Source: Plumapathes pennacea (taxonomy: Eukaryota; Cnidaria; Anthozoa; Antipatharia; Myriopathidae). Taken from it: 64,000 bases of DNA. This document shows, in pieces, positions 56,963 through 64,000 of the stretch; the first letter of the stretch is position 1, and every line of letters begins with the position of its first letter. The notes below the pieces were generated by a model. The model made no database searches. It saw only the letters and a list, made by a program, of their open reading frames with translations, and was not told where the DNA came from. Position numbers and translations under genes: made by a program. The stretch is taken from contig OZ038464.1 in the NCBI GenBank assembly GCA_964036295.1, positions 13,998,001 to 14,062,000 on the forward strand. Reading direction: 5' to 3'.

Positions 56963-57235
56963 TGTACTGTAGGCTGATCCAATATGGCCGCAATGTCTTT
57001 GTATTGTGAATCTCCAGAGATTAATTGCAACTCAAGAATACCATCCCCAGGAAAAAATGCTTCTATTAACTCGTACTGCAGTGTAAACTTTGAACAGCAA
57101 AGAAACAACACCAGTGGAGTATCCTTTTTTAATAACACTTCAACTCTCACAAAAGCTGGATAAAAAGGAGACTTTCCACTTGCAGCAAAAGGGTTCAATG
57201 TTCAAGAGAATTTGAGGTCCCCAAATTGTTTATCG
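56963..57235 (-). pseudogene. Candidate exon with in-frame stop
   Basis: After the acceptor TATTATTATTCCAG the frame reads LFDKQFGDLKFS, a TGA, then LNPFAASGKSPFYPAFVRVE and VLLKKDTPLVLFLCCSKF, to a donor-like CAA|GTAAAT. The composition is protein-like. The stop and the mismatch in phase with the start exon at 57325 make it doubtful. Confidence 0.35.
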
Positions 57236-57324
57236 AACAATCTGGAATAATAATAATATGACGTTCATATACATTTTCGCTATGTCGTTAAAATACTCAG
57301 GACGAAACTGCGACACACACTCAC

Positions 57325-57337
57325 CTTGTATCTCCAT
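57325..57337 (-). CDS. Possible start exon of the PA14-type gene
   Basis: ATGGAGATACAAG ends at a consensus donor (ACAAG|GTGAGT), phase 1. Lies just downstream of the YY1-type motif at 57391. Very short; the partner exon is not resolved. Confidence 0.35.
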
Positions 57338-57390
57338 TTGTCCCAGGTTTGCTAGAAAGAACTGAACGATCTATCGATCGTCACCTTCGT

Positions 57391-57402
57391 CCGCCATCTT
57401 GG
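57391..57402 (-). promoter_or_regulatory. YY1-like core promoter motif
   Basis: On the minus strand CCAAGATGGCGG, matching the AAGATGGCGG YY1 motif often near transcription starts of animal housekeeping genes. Its ATG opens only a short upstream frame. Confidence 0.4.
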
Positions 57403-58699
57403 AAGAATTTAGACGGGAGAAACTGGGGCCCAAATATTCTATGGGCCACAGCCCAGACTTCCGCTGTTTTTTTTTTTCTTTTTTTTTTTTTTTTTCATTT
57501 TCTTTTTTCAGGTTAGACGGGACCCGCATGAAGATATGTGAGGAAATGAAGCAATTTTATTTGCTGCTGTTTTATCGCGTTTTTCTTTTTCTTTTTGTTC
57601 TTTTGTTTTTTTGTTTTTTGTTTTTTGCTTTTTTGTTTTGTTTTGTTTGTTTTGTTTTGTTTTGTTTTGTTTTGTCATGTTTGTTTTGTTCCTTTGTTTT
57701 AATTTTTCTAGGTATTCTTTGCTGCATGAAAAACTTTCGTAACCTCCTCTATTCTGACACCTCTAGCTCCTGGAGCTAAATGCGCGTTTGGAAAAAATTT
57801 CGGAGATATAAGTTCCTTTAGCTGTTTTCACATCAAGGTGTCTTTTTACACAGCTGGTTGTCACGCGCAAGGACACTACGGCTAACGTATGCGCACTTGC
57901 CGATCTTGTCGAGTCATTATTTTGCATCAGTGATGGTGCAATACGCACGTAAAATATCAAGTTTCTCTCTGCTTTTTTCGTACAGAGACAAAGGACGAAG
58001 GACGCTTGACAGTACAATTTTTATTGTGCCTGAAAATCACAGAAAACTATTTAGCAACGTTAACTCATCTGTTTACACAGATCGTCCTTTTAAACAAAAT
58101 TCTTAGGAAAAAAAGCAGAAAACACAGCTTATTGGGGAAATGTTGGAATCTGACCAACCTATGTTTATAGACTAACTTTTACAGTTAAAAAAATGTATCT
58201 TAATTAATACTTACACACGGTAGGTAATTCAGCATACATGTAGCTGGTGGAACCGTTTTACAGACTCAGTCATGGTAGTTTGAAGAAAAGCCGCTAACCT
58301 CGCCTTAAATGTCCTTCCTGCCTCTTGCAACACATAACGACATTACTTCTATTAACTTCTATTTCTAGCAACACATGTTTCAGATTGCCCTGTTTATTCA
58401 AATCTTAACGTACATACTATTATCCTAAACTAGTCAAACGCGTAAAGATTTTCCACTTCGAATGCATGACGCTCACTGTGCGGCCAATGTAAGCCTCGTG
58501 TCATTTTAACCCGCGTTCGGACAGGAAGGTACAAAATTTAAGTGAACCACAATTTGTCGATACAAAAGTTTGGTGTCTTGTTTTCCCATTTCGAGCTTTG
58601 AGTTAAAAATGTTATCGGGTTCTTCAGCCTATACTCAATACACAAGTTAAATGATCAGTTCCGTAAATACAAAATTCAGTGGTGTCACTCATTATATTA
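57403..58699. other. Intergenic with T-rich and (TTTTG)n tracts
   Basis: 57463-57715 is poly-T, TTTTC and (TTTTG)n low-complexity sequence. No gene seen after it. Confidence 0.5.
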
Positions 58700-58923
58700 C
58701 TAGAAATACGCTAATCGCAGATACCCCCTCACTCTGCCATTGATGGGACTTTTACTTTGGTAACTCCCAACAAGAGTAGCCTTTGTTTTACCGAAATGTT
58801 GACTCAATCTTTTCTTCGAACTCAAGTGCTACACGCAAAGGAAGGAGAAAAAGAATGGTGCGTGTTATCCTTTTGCGTTGAAAAAAGAATCGATTGCGTG
58901 ACGAAGTACGTATTTCCCACGGT
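58700..58923 (-). mobile_element. Helitron 3' end fragment F
   Basis: Minus-strand terminus ...CGTATTTCTAG|T at 58700. The sequence matches Helitron B and E ends, then stops abruptly at 58923 where half of a foldback element begins. Confidence 0.75.
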
Positions 58924-59030
58924 CACTCGGCGAAGCGCCTCGTAAGTTCACAACATTTTGACCATGTGATGATGTAAATCGTGGTAAATAAGAGTCCACA
59001 CCATGGCAAACCAGTGGAAACTTATTAAAT
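58924..59030 (+). repeat. Half copy of the foldback element
   Basis: Matches the right half of 1459-1639 (ACTCGGCGAAGCGCCT, TTTTGACCATGTGATGA, ACACCATGGCAAACCAGTGG). Confidence 0.75.
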
Positions 59031-59070
59031 AGAAAAAAAAGAAAAGAAAAAGAAAAAAGTAGGACCAATA

Positions 59071-59375
59071 GCCGTTACGACTGCGAATGGAAAGTGAGAA
59101 AGCTCTTCTCACAGCGACCTATTCATTGTGCCGAATCCCGCTCATAATGGCTTCTTACTATCCCACTATGTTTCACAAACAACTAATTCTCGAGGAATTT
59201 TTTATCGATGTACATGGAATTCTGGAAACCTCACACGACTGCTTGTTTCAAAAGCCCGTAGCTTTTGCAAGCCCCGTAATTTTCGCAGGAACATTTTGAT
59301 CTAACGACAGCAAAATTCTATAACTCTGAGCCTAGCTGTGTTCCAAGCACGAGAAGGCTACACCTATATTAAGAT
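59071..59375 (+). repeat. Dispersed repeat shared with duplication units A and B
   Basis: Shares TTACGACT, CGAATCCCGCTCATAATGGC, CTCGAGG and CGACAGCAAAATT...TATAAC with 18186 and 19743. More diverged than those two are from each other. Confidence 0.55.
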
Positions 59376-59415
59376 TGTTCTACTTTTTCTCTTCGTTAGT
59401 AGTATAAGGTGTGGG

Positions 59416-59551
59416 AATTTTCCAGTTTTATTGACAGGTAATTAATAAAAAATGTGAAATATCTTGTTTAACCAGTTTTAATTAAAACATGTGAAATATC
59501 TTGTTTAACAAGTTTAATTTGATCGAAGAATTTTCCAGTTTGATTGACATA
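59416..59551. repeat. Nested direct repeats at the edge of the virus-like block
   Basis: GTGAAATATCTTGTTTAAC occurs twice (59454, 59490) and GAATTTTCCAGTTT twice (59415, 59528). Could be part of a terminal or subterminal repeat; the opposite end is outside the window. Confidence 0.5.
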
Positions 59552-59628
59552 AAAAATGAACAGGTTTTTCTTAGTTATATAAATCATGAAATGTTTGTAA
59601 GCATTACATTTATAGTGAATCTGTTAAT

Positions 59629-59832
59629 ATGGTTGTGATAGAACTTGATGCAGATGCAAGTTGGAGTGTGATATGGAAGAAGATAAGAGATGCAAGAAGT
59701 GTCGAGTTAAGACGTCAAGATCGTATACAAGCAGCAAGTCGTGCGCGCCTAAAGAGAGAAAAGAAAAGAGAACAGAAACATATAAAGAAAAGTTTGAGAG
59801 AAGCCAGAAGACAGCGATTACAAGCATTTTAA
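59629..59832 (+). CDS. Small basic helical protein of the virus-like element
   Basis: ATG start, 67 codons, preceded by A/T-rich leader. Highly basic and helical (RDARSVELRRQDRIQ, LKREKKREQKHIKKSLREAR). Could be nucleic-acid binding. No family recognised. The stop lies 15 bases before the next ATG. Confidence 0.5.
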   Translation: MVVIELDADASWSVIWKKIRDARSVELRRQDRIQAASRARLKREKKREQKHIKKSLREARRQRLQAF

Positions 59833-59847
59833 CTTCAAGAAAAGAAG

Positions 59848-60105
59848 ATGACACAATTATCTATATTGTGTGATATTTTAGCTGTTGTTCATTGGTATGA
59901 GGAACATACTGCTCTTTGGTACAAAGATGTCAAATATCGATTTCGTTTGAGAGAAGATTTTGAAGAACTAAAGATTGGTGTTTTAAAGACACGATTTACG
60001 TGTAAAGAAATCATCCATTTGATGCGTAAATATGTGTTTGGTGAAGATGGAATGGCTAGGTTGGATCAGTTAGCGTGGTATGTGTTGTTTCGTTTCATCA
60101 TTTGA
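59848..60105 (+). CDS. Unknown protein of the virus-like element
   Basis: 85 codons from ATG, 15 bases after the previous stop. Sequence features: ILAVVHWYEEHTALWYKDVK, YRFRLREDFEELKIGVL, KEIIHLMRKYVFGEDGMARL. Mixed and probably globular. No family recognised. Confidence 0.45.
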   Translation: MTQLSILCDILAVVHWYEEHTALWYKDVKYRFRLREDFEELKIGVLKTRFTCKEIIHLMRKYVFGEDGMARLDQLAWYVLFRFII

Positions 60106-60650
60106 TTCAATTAAATTTGTTGATAATGTAAGTCCGAGTTGAGGTCATATGTTGAAGCCCATGAGTTGTATAAACATCTTTTAAAATTTAAATATGATTT
60201 TTATTACGAAATGTTTTTGTTAATAAAAAATATAAATAATTTAAAATGTTGTTCTGTTTTATTTTAGATGTGCAAATATGTGGTTTACGAAAAGATCGTC
60301 CACTGCATATATTCCACCTTTTTGCTTTCTCTTTTTCTTTCTTCTTTTTCTTTTGTTTGCTTGTTTTATTTTATTTTCACATGCTTTGTATATAGTTGAA
60401 AATATAGAACTCCAGTTGTCGTTACAACTTATTTTAACTTTTCTGTTTTTTTTTTTTTGTTTTTTTGTTTTTTGTTTTTTTCCGGTTTTTTCCTGCTTTT
60501 TGTTTAATCTCTGCAAGAGTTTTACCAATGAGGGTACGTGCCATGTTGTGAATGATGAAATTAGATTACATGTTTTATTTATAGCTACCTGGTGTTATCT
60601 GATTGGTTTTTGAGATTATTAAGCTTGTATTTTTATTTTAGTTTTCATTC
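60106..60650. other. T-rich spacer in the virus-like element
   Basis: Long T, TTTTC and TTTTG runs (60320-60500). Frames through it are low-complexity artefacts. Confidence 0.55.
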
Positions 60651-61262
60651 TTGTTGAAGATGGCTGCTGCACAGGTCGACTTGGTGAGAGCTGCGTTAGA
60701 AAATAATAAACGTCATTTCGGAAATGAGGAGGCAACTCATGATTTACCACTGCACAAGAAGAAGAAGAAAGTAAATGTTACATCAAAGGATGAAGAGAAA
60801 AAGAAGAGAAAGAGTAAGACTCTAGGTAAAAAGGATGCGGTTTGCGAAGATGTTCATAATTACGACGGAAAAAAGTTTTTACGTATGTGTGGACAGTATC
60901 ACGAGTGCGAGATTGGAGAAAATGGTCCTGTCATTTTATCAAATGGAGCAACACTGGATGCGCTACCTCAAGGAGCCAGACCAATGGGGTGTATTTCGTG
61001 TCCCGCTGATGACTGGTGTAATGATTTACGTGATGTTGATCTTGAACGTCTGAAGAGAAGTTTACACAGGGCAAGGGCTGAGATTATCATGAAGCATATA
61101 CAGGAGTTTAGGGTGAGAGAGGAGACTCTCCGGTGTGAGATGTGTCATATTGTTTTGAGTGGACTGGCGCCAGAAGCTTACCTTATGAAGAAAGGTCTGT
61201 GTAAGCCAGACTGTAAAAATACTGTATGGAACAGCTGGACTGGAATCGTACATTACCTGTGA
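60651..61262 (+). CDS. Cysteine-rich unknown protein of the virus-like element
   Basis: The frame opens at 60651, with the first ATG at 60660 (MAAAQVDLVRAALENNKR). A lysine-rich stretch (about residues 36-65) resembles a nuclear localisation signal. It is followed by a domain with spaced cysteines: MCGQYHECEIG, MGCISCPADDWC, LRCEMCHIVLSG, LCKPDCKNTVW, suggesting zinc binding. It stops at 61260-61262, while the neighbouring frame is open from about 61240 and continues as 61270-61629. A single-base frame change there probably splits one longer protein. Function unknown. Confidence 0.55.
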   Translation: MLKMAAAQVDLVRAALENNKRHFGNEEATHDLPLHKKKKKVNVTSKDEEKKKRKSKTLGKKDAVCEDVHNYDGKKFLRMCGQYHECEIGENGPVILSNGATLDALPQGARPMGCISCPADDWCNDLRDVDLERLKRSLHRARAEIIMKHIQEFRVREETLRCEMCHIVLSGLAPEAYLMKKGLCKPDCKNTVWNSWTGIVHYL

Positions 61263-61629
61263 AGTCCCATTGTCGAATCGTGACTGTGATCTACAGGAAG
61301 TTTGTAAAGCAATTTCAGCCGAGGTTTTTGCTATGAACGATGCATGGAACGCTACTCTTGGTAGGAATCTGGGAATGACTTCAAGTGAAGTGAATCTCGT
61401 AGCAGGTGTAATGTCACCCTTAGAGTTAGTCCAGGGAATAGCAATGGGGTTCAATACTGTGACGGAAGACAAACACCAGCTGGAGGGTATGATGTATAAC
61501 TACGCTACAGAGGTTATGGTGTCCGATGTTTTTGTCGACGGTGTTGGCTGCAAGTTACTCCGTGGAATCAAGGGGAACAATGTGAGTAAAAAAGGTTTTT
61601 ATTTACTTTTATTATTTGTTTACATGTAA
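61263..61629 (+). pseudogene. Probable continuation of the cysteine-rich protein, shifted frame
   Basis: Open frame without its own ATG at the start: LSNRDCDLQEVCKAISAEVF, AMNDAWNATLG, GVMSPLELVQGIAMGF, LEGMMYNYATEVMVSDVF. The frame overlaps the end of the previous gene by about 20 bases. A donor-like AAT|GTGAGT occurs near 61581. No family recognised. Confidence 0.45.
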
Positions 61630-61744
61630 TATGTAGAATGATCATTAAAACTTTCATAGGGAAAGTATCCACCTTGTCTTGGTAAAAATGGTGTGCCAAT
61701 TAGCCCCTTACCTTTCTGATTCTTTTTTTGCTTTTTTTCTTTTT

Positions 61745-61800
<56 letters not shown>
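61630..61800. repeat. (AT)n and T-run microsatellite
   Basis: TATATA tract 61748-61785 followed by a T run, between the two divergent ORF groups. Confidence 0.8.
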
Positions 61801-61802
<2 letters not shown>

Positions 61803-61915
61803 AATTTTTTTCCCCGATTTTAGTTTCATTGGGGAGAAAGGATCACTCTCATCACCCTCATCAGATGACACGTCTAGTTTACCCTCATCAGATGACACGT
61901 CAGTAGGAGTGTCAT
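61801..61915 (-). CDS. Acidic C-terminal peptide with duplicated motif
   Basis: The minus-strand frame contains DVSSDEGKLDVSSDEGDESD then PFSPMKLKSGKK, produced by a 24-bp direct repeat (CATCAGATGACACGTC twice). No start ATG of its own is convincing. Probably the end of another small ORF. Confidence 0.3.
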
Positions 61916-61969
61916 ATCAGTTGAAACTTATTCTTTTTTTTATCGGCTCTTCGACAGCTGGATCATTAA

Positions 61970-62234
61970 TTTTCTAGGTTTTTGAATGCTTCTACAAGAT
62001 CGTTCACAGCAATTTCTTCGTAAACGTCAGAGTTTTGGTTTTTTTGGTTTTTTTAGCTTTGACGTGTATGGCACCAGGAGTTGTGAGTCGCTTTCTTTGT
62101 TGTCTGTTTAAACCCGTAAGAGTTCTTGTGAATAATTGTTCCTTCTGGTAAGCATCTAGATCCTTATTTTCTAAGATGCTTTCTAGTTTCTTTCCCTCGC
62201 TACTTGCTGTCGTGGTTCTGTTTTCTGTCGGCAT
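61970..62234 (-). pseudogene. Small protein of the virus-like element, frame-shifted near its end
   Basis: ATG at 62234 in CCATGCCG context: MPTENRTTTASSEGKKLESI, LENKDLDAYQKEQLFTRTL, LNRQQRKRL. After an A-rich Lys/Thr stretch the frame ends at 62004. The adjacent frame reads DVYEEIAVNDLVEAFKNLEN to a TAA near 61974, so one base has probably been lost or gained in the A-runs. Family not recognised. Confidence 0.45.
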
Positions 62235-62367
62235 GGATATTTACTTTTGCCATTCATCCGAGACAAATGTGGATGGTACTAGGGTAAATTCTTTTCCATC
62301 CATTTTTCACTTTTTTTCCTTTTCTTTATTTGCCTGTTAGACTTTGTAACAAATCAGGGAGCCTGAA

Positions 62368-62715
62368 TGGCTGTTTCCAAAAGTATTGGTATTGCAGATT
62401 TTGCAACTCCTCCTAAAGAGAGACCTCCTGCTTGACTACGTAATCGTTGCTTGATTAGTTGTTTTGATCGTGTTTTACAGCAAGCTTTGTTTAAGCCATT
62501 ACCAAATCTTCGTTTTTGTACTCCTTTTATACATTTGCTCTTTTTTTTGGAAGTTTTATGTTACCAATCTTTATGTTGTGTAACACTTCCTGTACGGACT
62601 GTAATTGAGATAGGTTAGCAGACTCCAGCATGGGTGAAGAATTTTTGCATTCTGCAAATTTTAGCAAAGGTGTAGGCCCTACTCGTAGTTTCTGTCTTTT
62701 CGCGTTCTTAGCCAT
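62368..62715 (-). pseudogene. Small basic protein (possible mu/pX-like), shifted at an A8 run
   Basis: ATG at 62715: MAKNAKRQKLRVGPTPLLKF then LSQLQSVQEVLHNIKIGN. The frame closes just after a run of eight A. The next frame is open over the same run and continues basic, then with a Gly-rich hydrophobic end (LRSQAGGLSLGGVAKSAIPI) to a stop near 62370. A basic segment followed by a hydrophobic tail recalls the pX/mu-type core peptides of adenovirus-like elements, but this is only a shape match. Confidence 0.4.
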
Positions 62716-62792
62716 CTTTTTCTCTTTTTTGGACTGATATGATCAAAACTTTTTTGTTCTTTTTTTCTTTTATCTTCTCGGTTTTTTCTTTT

Positions 62793-63598
62793 TCATGATC
62801 TTGGTGGTGGTGGTAGAAAGATTTTTGTGAAACCATTTGAGCGCGTGGGTATAATGTTCATCCTCAGCCTGTAGTCATCATTGGATGCTATGTCGTAGTC
62901 AATTAGTAAATTTGAGTAGGGTTTGTTTTTGGATGTTTTTATAACCCATCTCAGGATGGAATTAACTTGATTTTTCTCGTAGCTTCCTTGTAGGAAACGC
63001 TTGAGTACTTTGAGGTTTCGTGGTTCAATTATGAAAATGGCTATAGAGCTGTTGCGTGATAAATCGACGCTGTGTTTACCTTGGTGGTACGCGTTTTGTA
63101 ACAACATGAATGCCGTTACGTTTTTGTGGTGTGAATGTTTAGTGAAAACATCCAGCACTTTTTCATCTTTCATGGCGGGGTTCATGAGATCGTCTAAAAC
63201 GATAATGTGTGTTTCGTCTGCTGGTGCCAATGTGGGAAACAGTTTTTCAAAGTCTGGAATTCCCTAGATCAATTCAATACCAGCATTTTCAAACTCTTTG
63301 TGGGCGGTTTGAGTTGTTCCATGGCACCACACTACTCGTGTGATTTTATGGTGAAAGAATAATTTCCAGTTTTTCAACATGTTGAGAAGCAGTGTTGTTT
63401 TACCACTATTTGACGGGCCGCACATTAGCACTCTGGCTGGATGTCTAAATTGCGTTGTTATACTGTTTTGTGGCTTACTGCTGTGAGGAATTTTGAGAGC
63501 TTCGGGGTTGAAAGGACGCGTTTTTCGTAGTTTCTTTGGATGCAATGTTGATTCATCGATCTCTGTGGCGCTCGTTTACGTTTGCGTGGGTTTGACAT
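62793..63598 (-). pseudogene. A32/FtsK-type packaging ATPase, interrupted
   Basis: The Walker A loop is in VLMCGPSNSGKTTLLLNML (about 63426-63400). The Walker B is in ETHIIVLDDLMNPAMKD, followed by TKHSHHKNVTAFMLLQNAYH and a conserved IAIFIIEPRN block. This is the order in viral genome-packaging ATPases of adintoviruses and Polintons. A TAG at 63264-63266 separates the Walker A and B parts in one frame. The likely N-terminus (ATG at 63598, very basic) is in another frame. Two lesions make this copy probably non-functional, unless the assembly is wrong. Confidence 0.75.
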
Positions 63599-63663
63599 TT
63601 TTTACTGATTGATTACAATTAAATAAAGTAAAAATGCTAACTTTTCTGTATTTATAGCTTTTT

Positions 63664-63975
63664 TTATTTGAACATGTGAAAGAGAGATGTACAGGATTGT
63701 TGTTTTCCACATGTTTTGACGTCGTTTATCACATCAGTGTTATCAAAGCAGTTGCTAGCCATGCATGCGACAATTTCGTCATTCTGTTTAAAATCATTTG
63801 GGTGTAAATCTTGTTTGTGCAAATCATATACATCAAGCATACCTCTTAACACGGCTATGTATATGCAATAGTGCCCACATACAAAGGACGATTTGGATTG
63901 ATATCTATGTTTGTTTTGCTTTACGTTACGATATTGTGATACGATTTCGGAAAACCATATGCAAAGGCAAATGAA
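63664..63975 (-). pseudogene. Adenain-like cysteine protease, C-terminal part
   Basis: Contains QSKSSFVCGHYCIYIAVLRG: a glutamine seven residues before the likely catalytic cysteine in FVCGHYC, the pattern of adenain/Ulp1-type (C5/C48) proteases of adenoviruses, adintoviruses and Polintons. FKQNDEIVACM follows as in that family. The catalytic His and acidic residue should lie upstream; instead the frame runs into CA/CG simple repeats at the window edge. Either the gene is truncated there or the rest lies beyond. Confidence 0.55.
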
Positions 63976-64000
63976 AACACACACGCACACGTACACGCGC

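Larger units (their letters stand above)
59560..64000. mobile_element. Virus-like element (adintovirus/Polinton-type), right end open
   Basis: A compact run of small ORFs separated by A/T homopolymers, unlike the rest of the window. Plus-strand group: 59629, 59848, 60651, 61270. Minus-strand group: protease piece, packaging ATPase, and small basic or acidic proteins. The A32/FtsK-type ATPase next to an adenain-like protease is the morphogenesis pairing of Polintons and adintoviruses. Capsid and polymerase genes are not in the window. Terminal repeats are not identified. Confidence 0.65.

Noticed and set aside
57399-57779. Frame of 126 codons rich in Phe/Leu
   Set aside because: Translated poly-T, TTTTC and (TTTTG)n simple repeats.
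60259-60613. Overlapping Lys-rich and Phe-rich frames on both strands
   Set aside because: Low-complexity T-run spacer between two viral-type ORFs.
1-64000. Bacterial or phage origin because of compact ORFs at the right end
   Set aside because: The neighbouring DNA has spliced exons, LINEs, Helitrons and MITEs, and the compact block itself has viral-type genes known from animal genomes.

Overview
The window looks like intron-rich, repeat-rich nuclear DNA of an invertebrate animal. A cnidarian, probably a coral or sea anemone, is my best guess. The evidence is short exons with GT-AG borders, low coding density, LINEs, Helitrons and MITEs, and gene families expanded in anthozoans (DZIP3-type HEPN, IRE1/RNase L-like kinase, ankyrin repeats). 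There is no operon structure apart from the compact element at the right edge. Species assignment is inference. I see no rRNA, tRNA or CRISPR array.

0-13 kb: the first coding exon of an F-box gene (minus), then two tandem copies (about 2.55-4.76 and 9.06-12.91 kb) of a two-exon gene. Exon 1 encodes a signal peptide and ends in a phase-1 donor. Exon 2 starts at a matching phase-1 acceptor, encodes a small permuted-papain (LRAT/NlpC-like) domain, and ends in QDEL or RDEL, like an ER-retrieval signal. A 3.3-kb Helitron lies between the copies. A 1.5-kb Helitron sits in the intron of copy 2, and copy 1 preserves the empty site.

14-50 kb (minus): a dispersed set of exons. In 5'-to-3' order on the minus strand they are a possible untranslated exon (49.74 kb), a DZIP3-type HEPN exon with an R-x5-H motif (48.5 kb), an IRE1/RNase L-like kinase exon (43.3 kb), two small linker exons, and four ankyrin exons (39.5, 20.5, 19.2, 14.2 kb). 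HEPN and kinase exons match in phase 0; linker and ankyrin exons all match in phase 1. This may be one gene, or two, pairing an RNase-type HEPN with an RNase L-like kinase and ankyrin repeats. The introns hold a degraded L1/Tx1-like LINE with a second LINE nested in it, more Helitrons, MITEs, a 0.9-kb near-palindrome and Penelope-like inverted repeats.

50-57.4 kb (minus): a Harbinger-like MITE and scattered exons of a probable PA14-domain gene, with a possible promoter near 57.4 kb.

58.7-64 kb: after Helitron and foldback debris comes a compact, A/T-rich block of small ORFs in two divergent groups. It includes an A32/FtsK-type packaging ATPase broken by an in-frame stop, and the C-terminal part of an adenain-like cysteine protease at the window edge. 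This resembles an integrated adintovirus/Polinton-type element. The neighbouring small ORFs are unrecognised. Several carry single-base lesions, often at homopolymers, so it is either a decaying copy or affected by assembly error.
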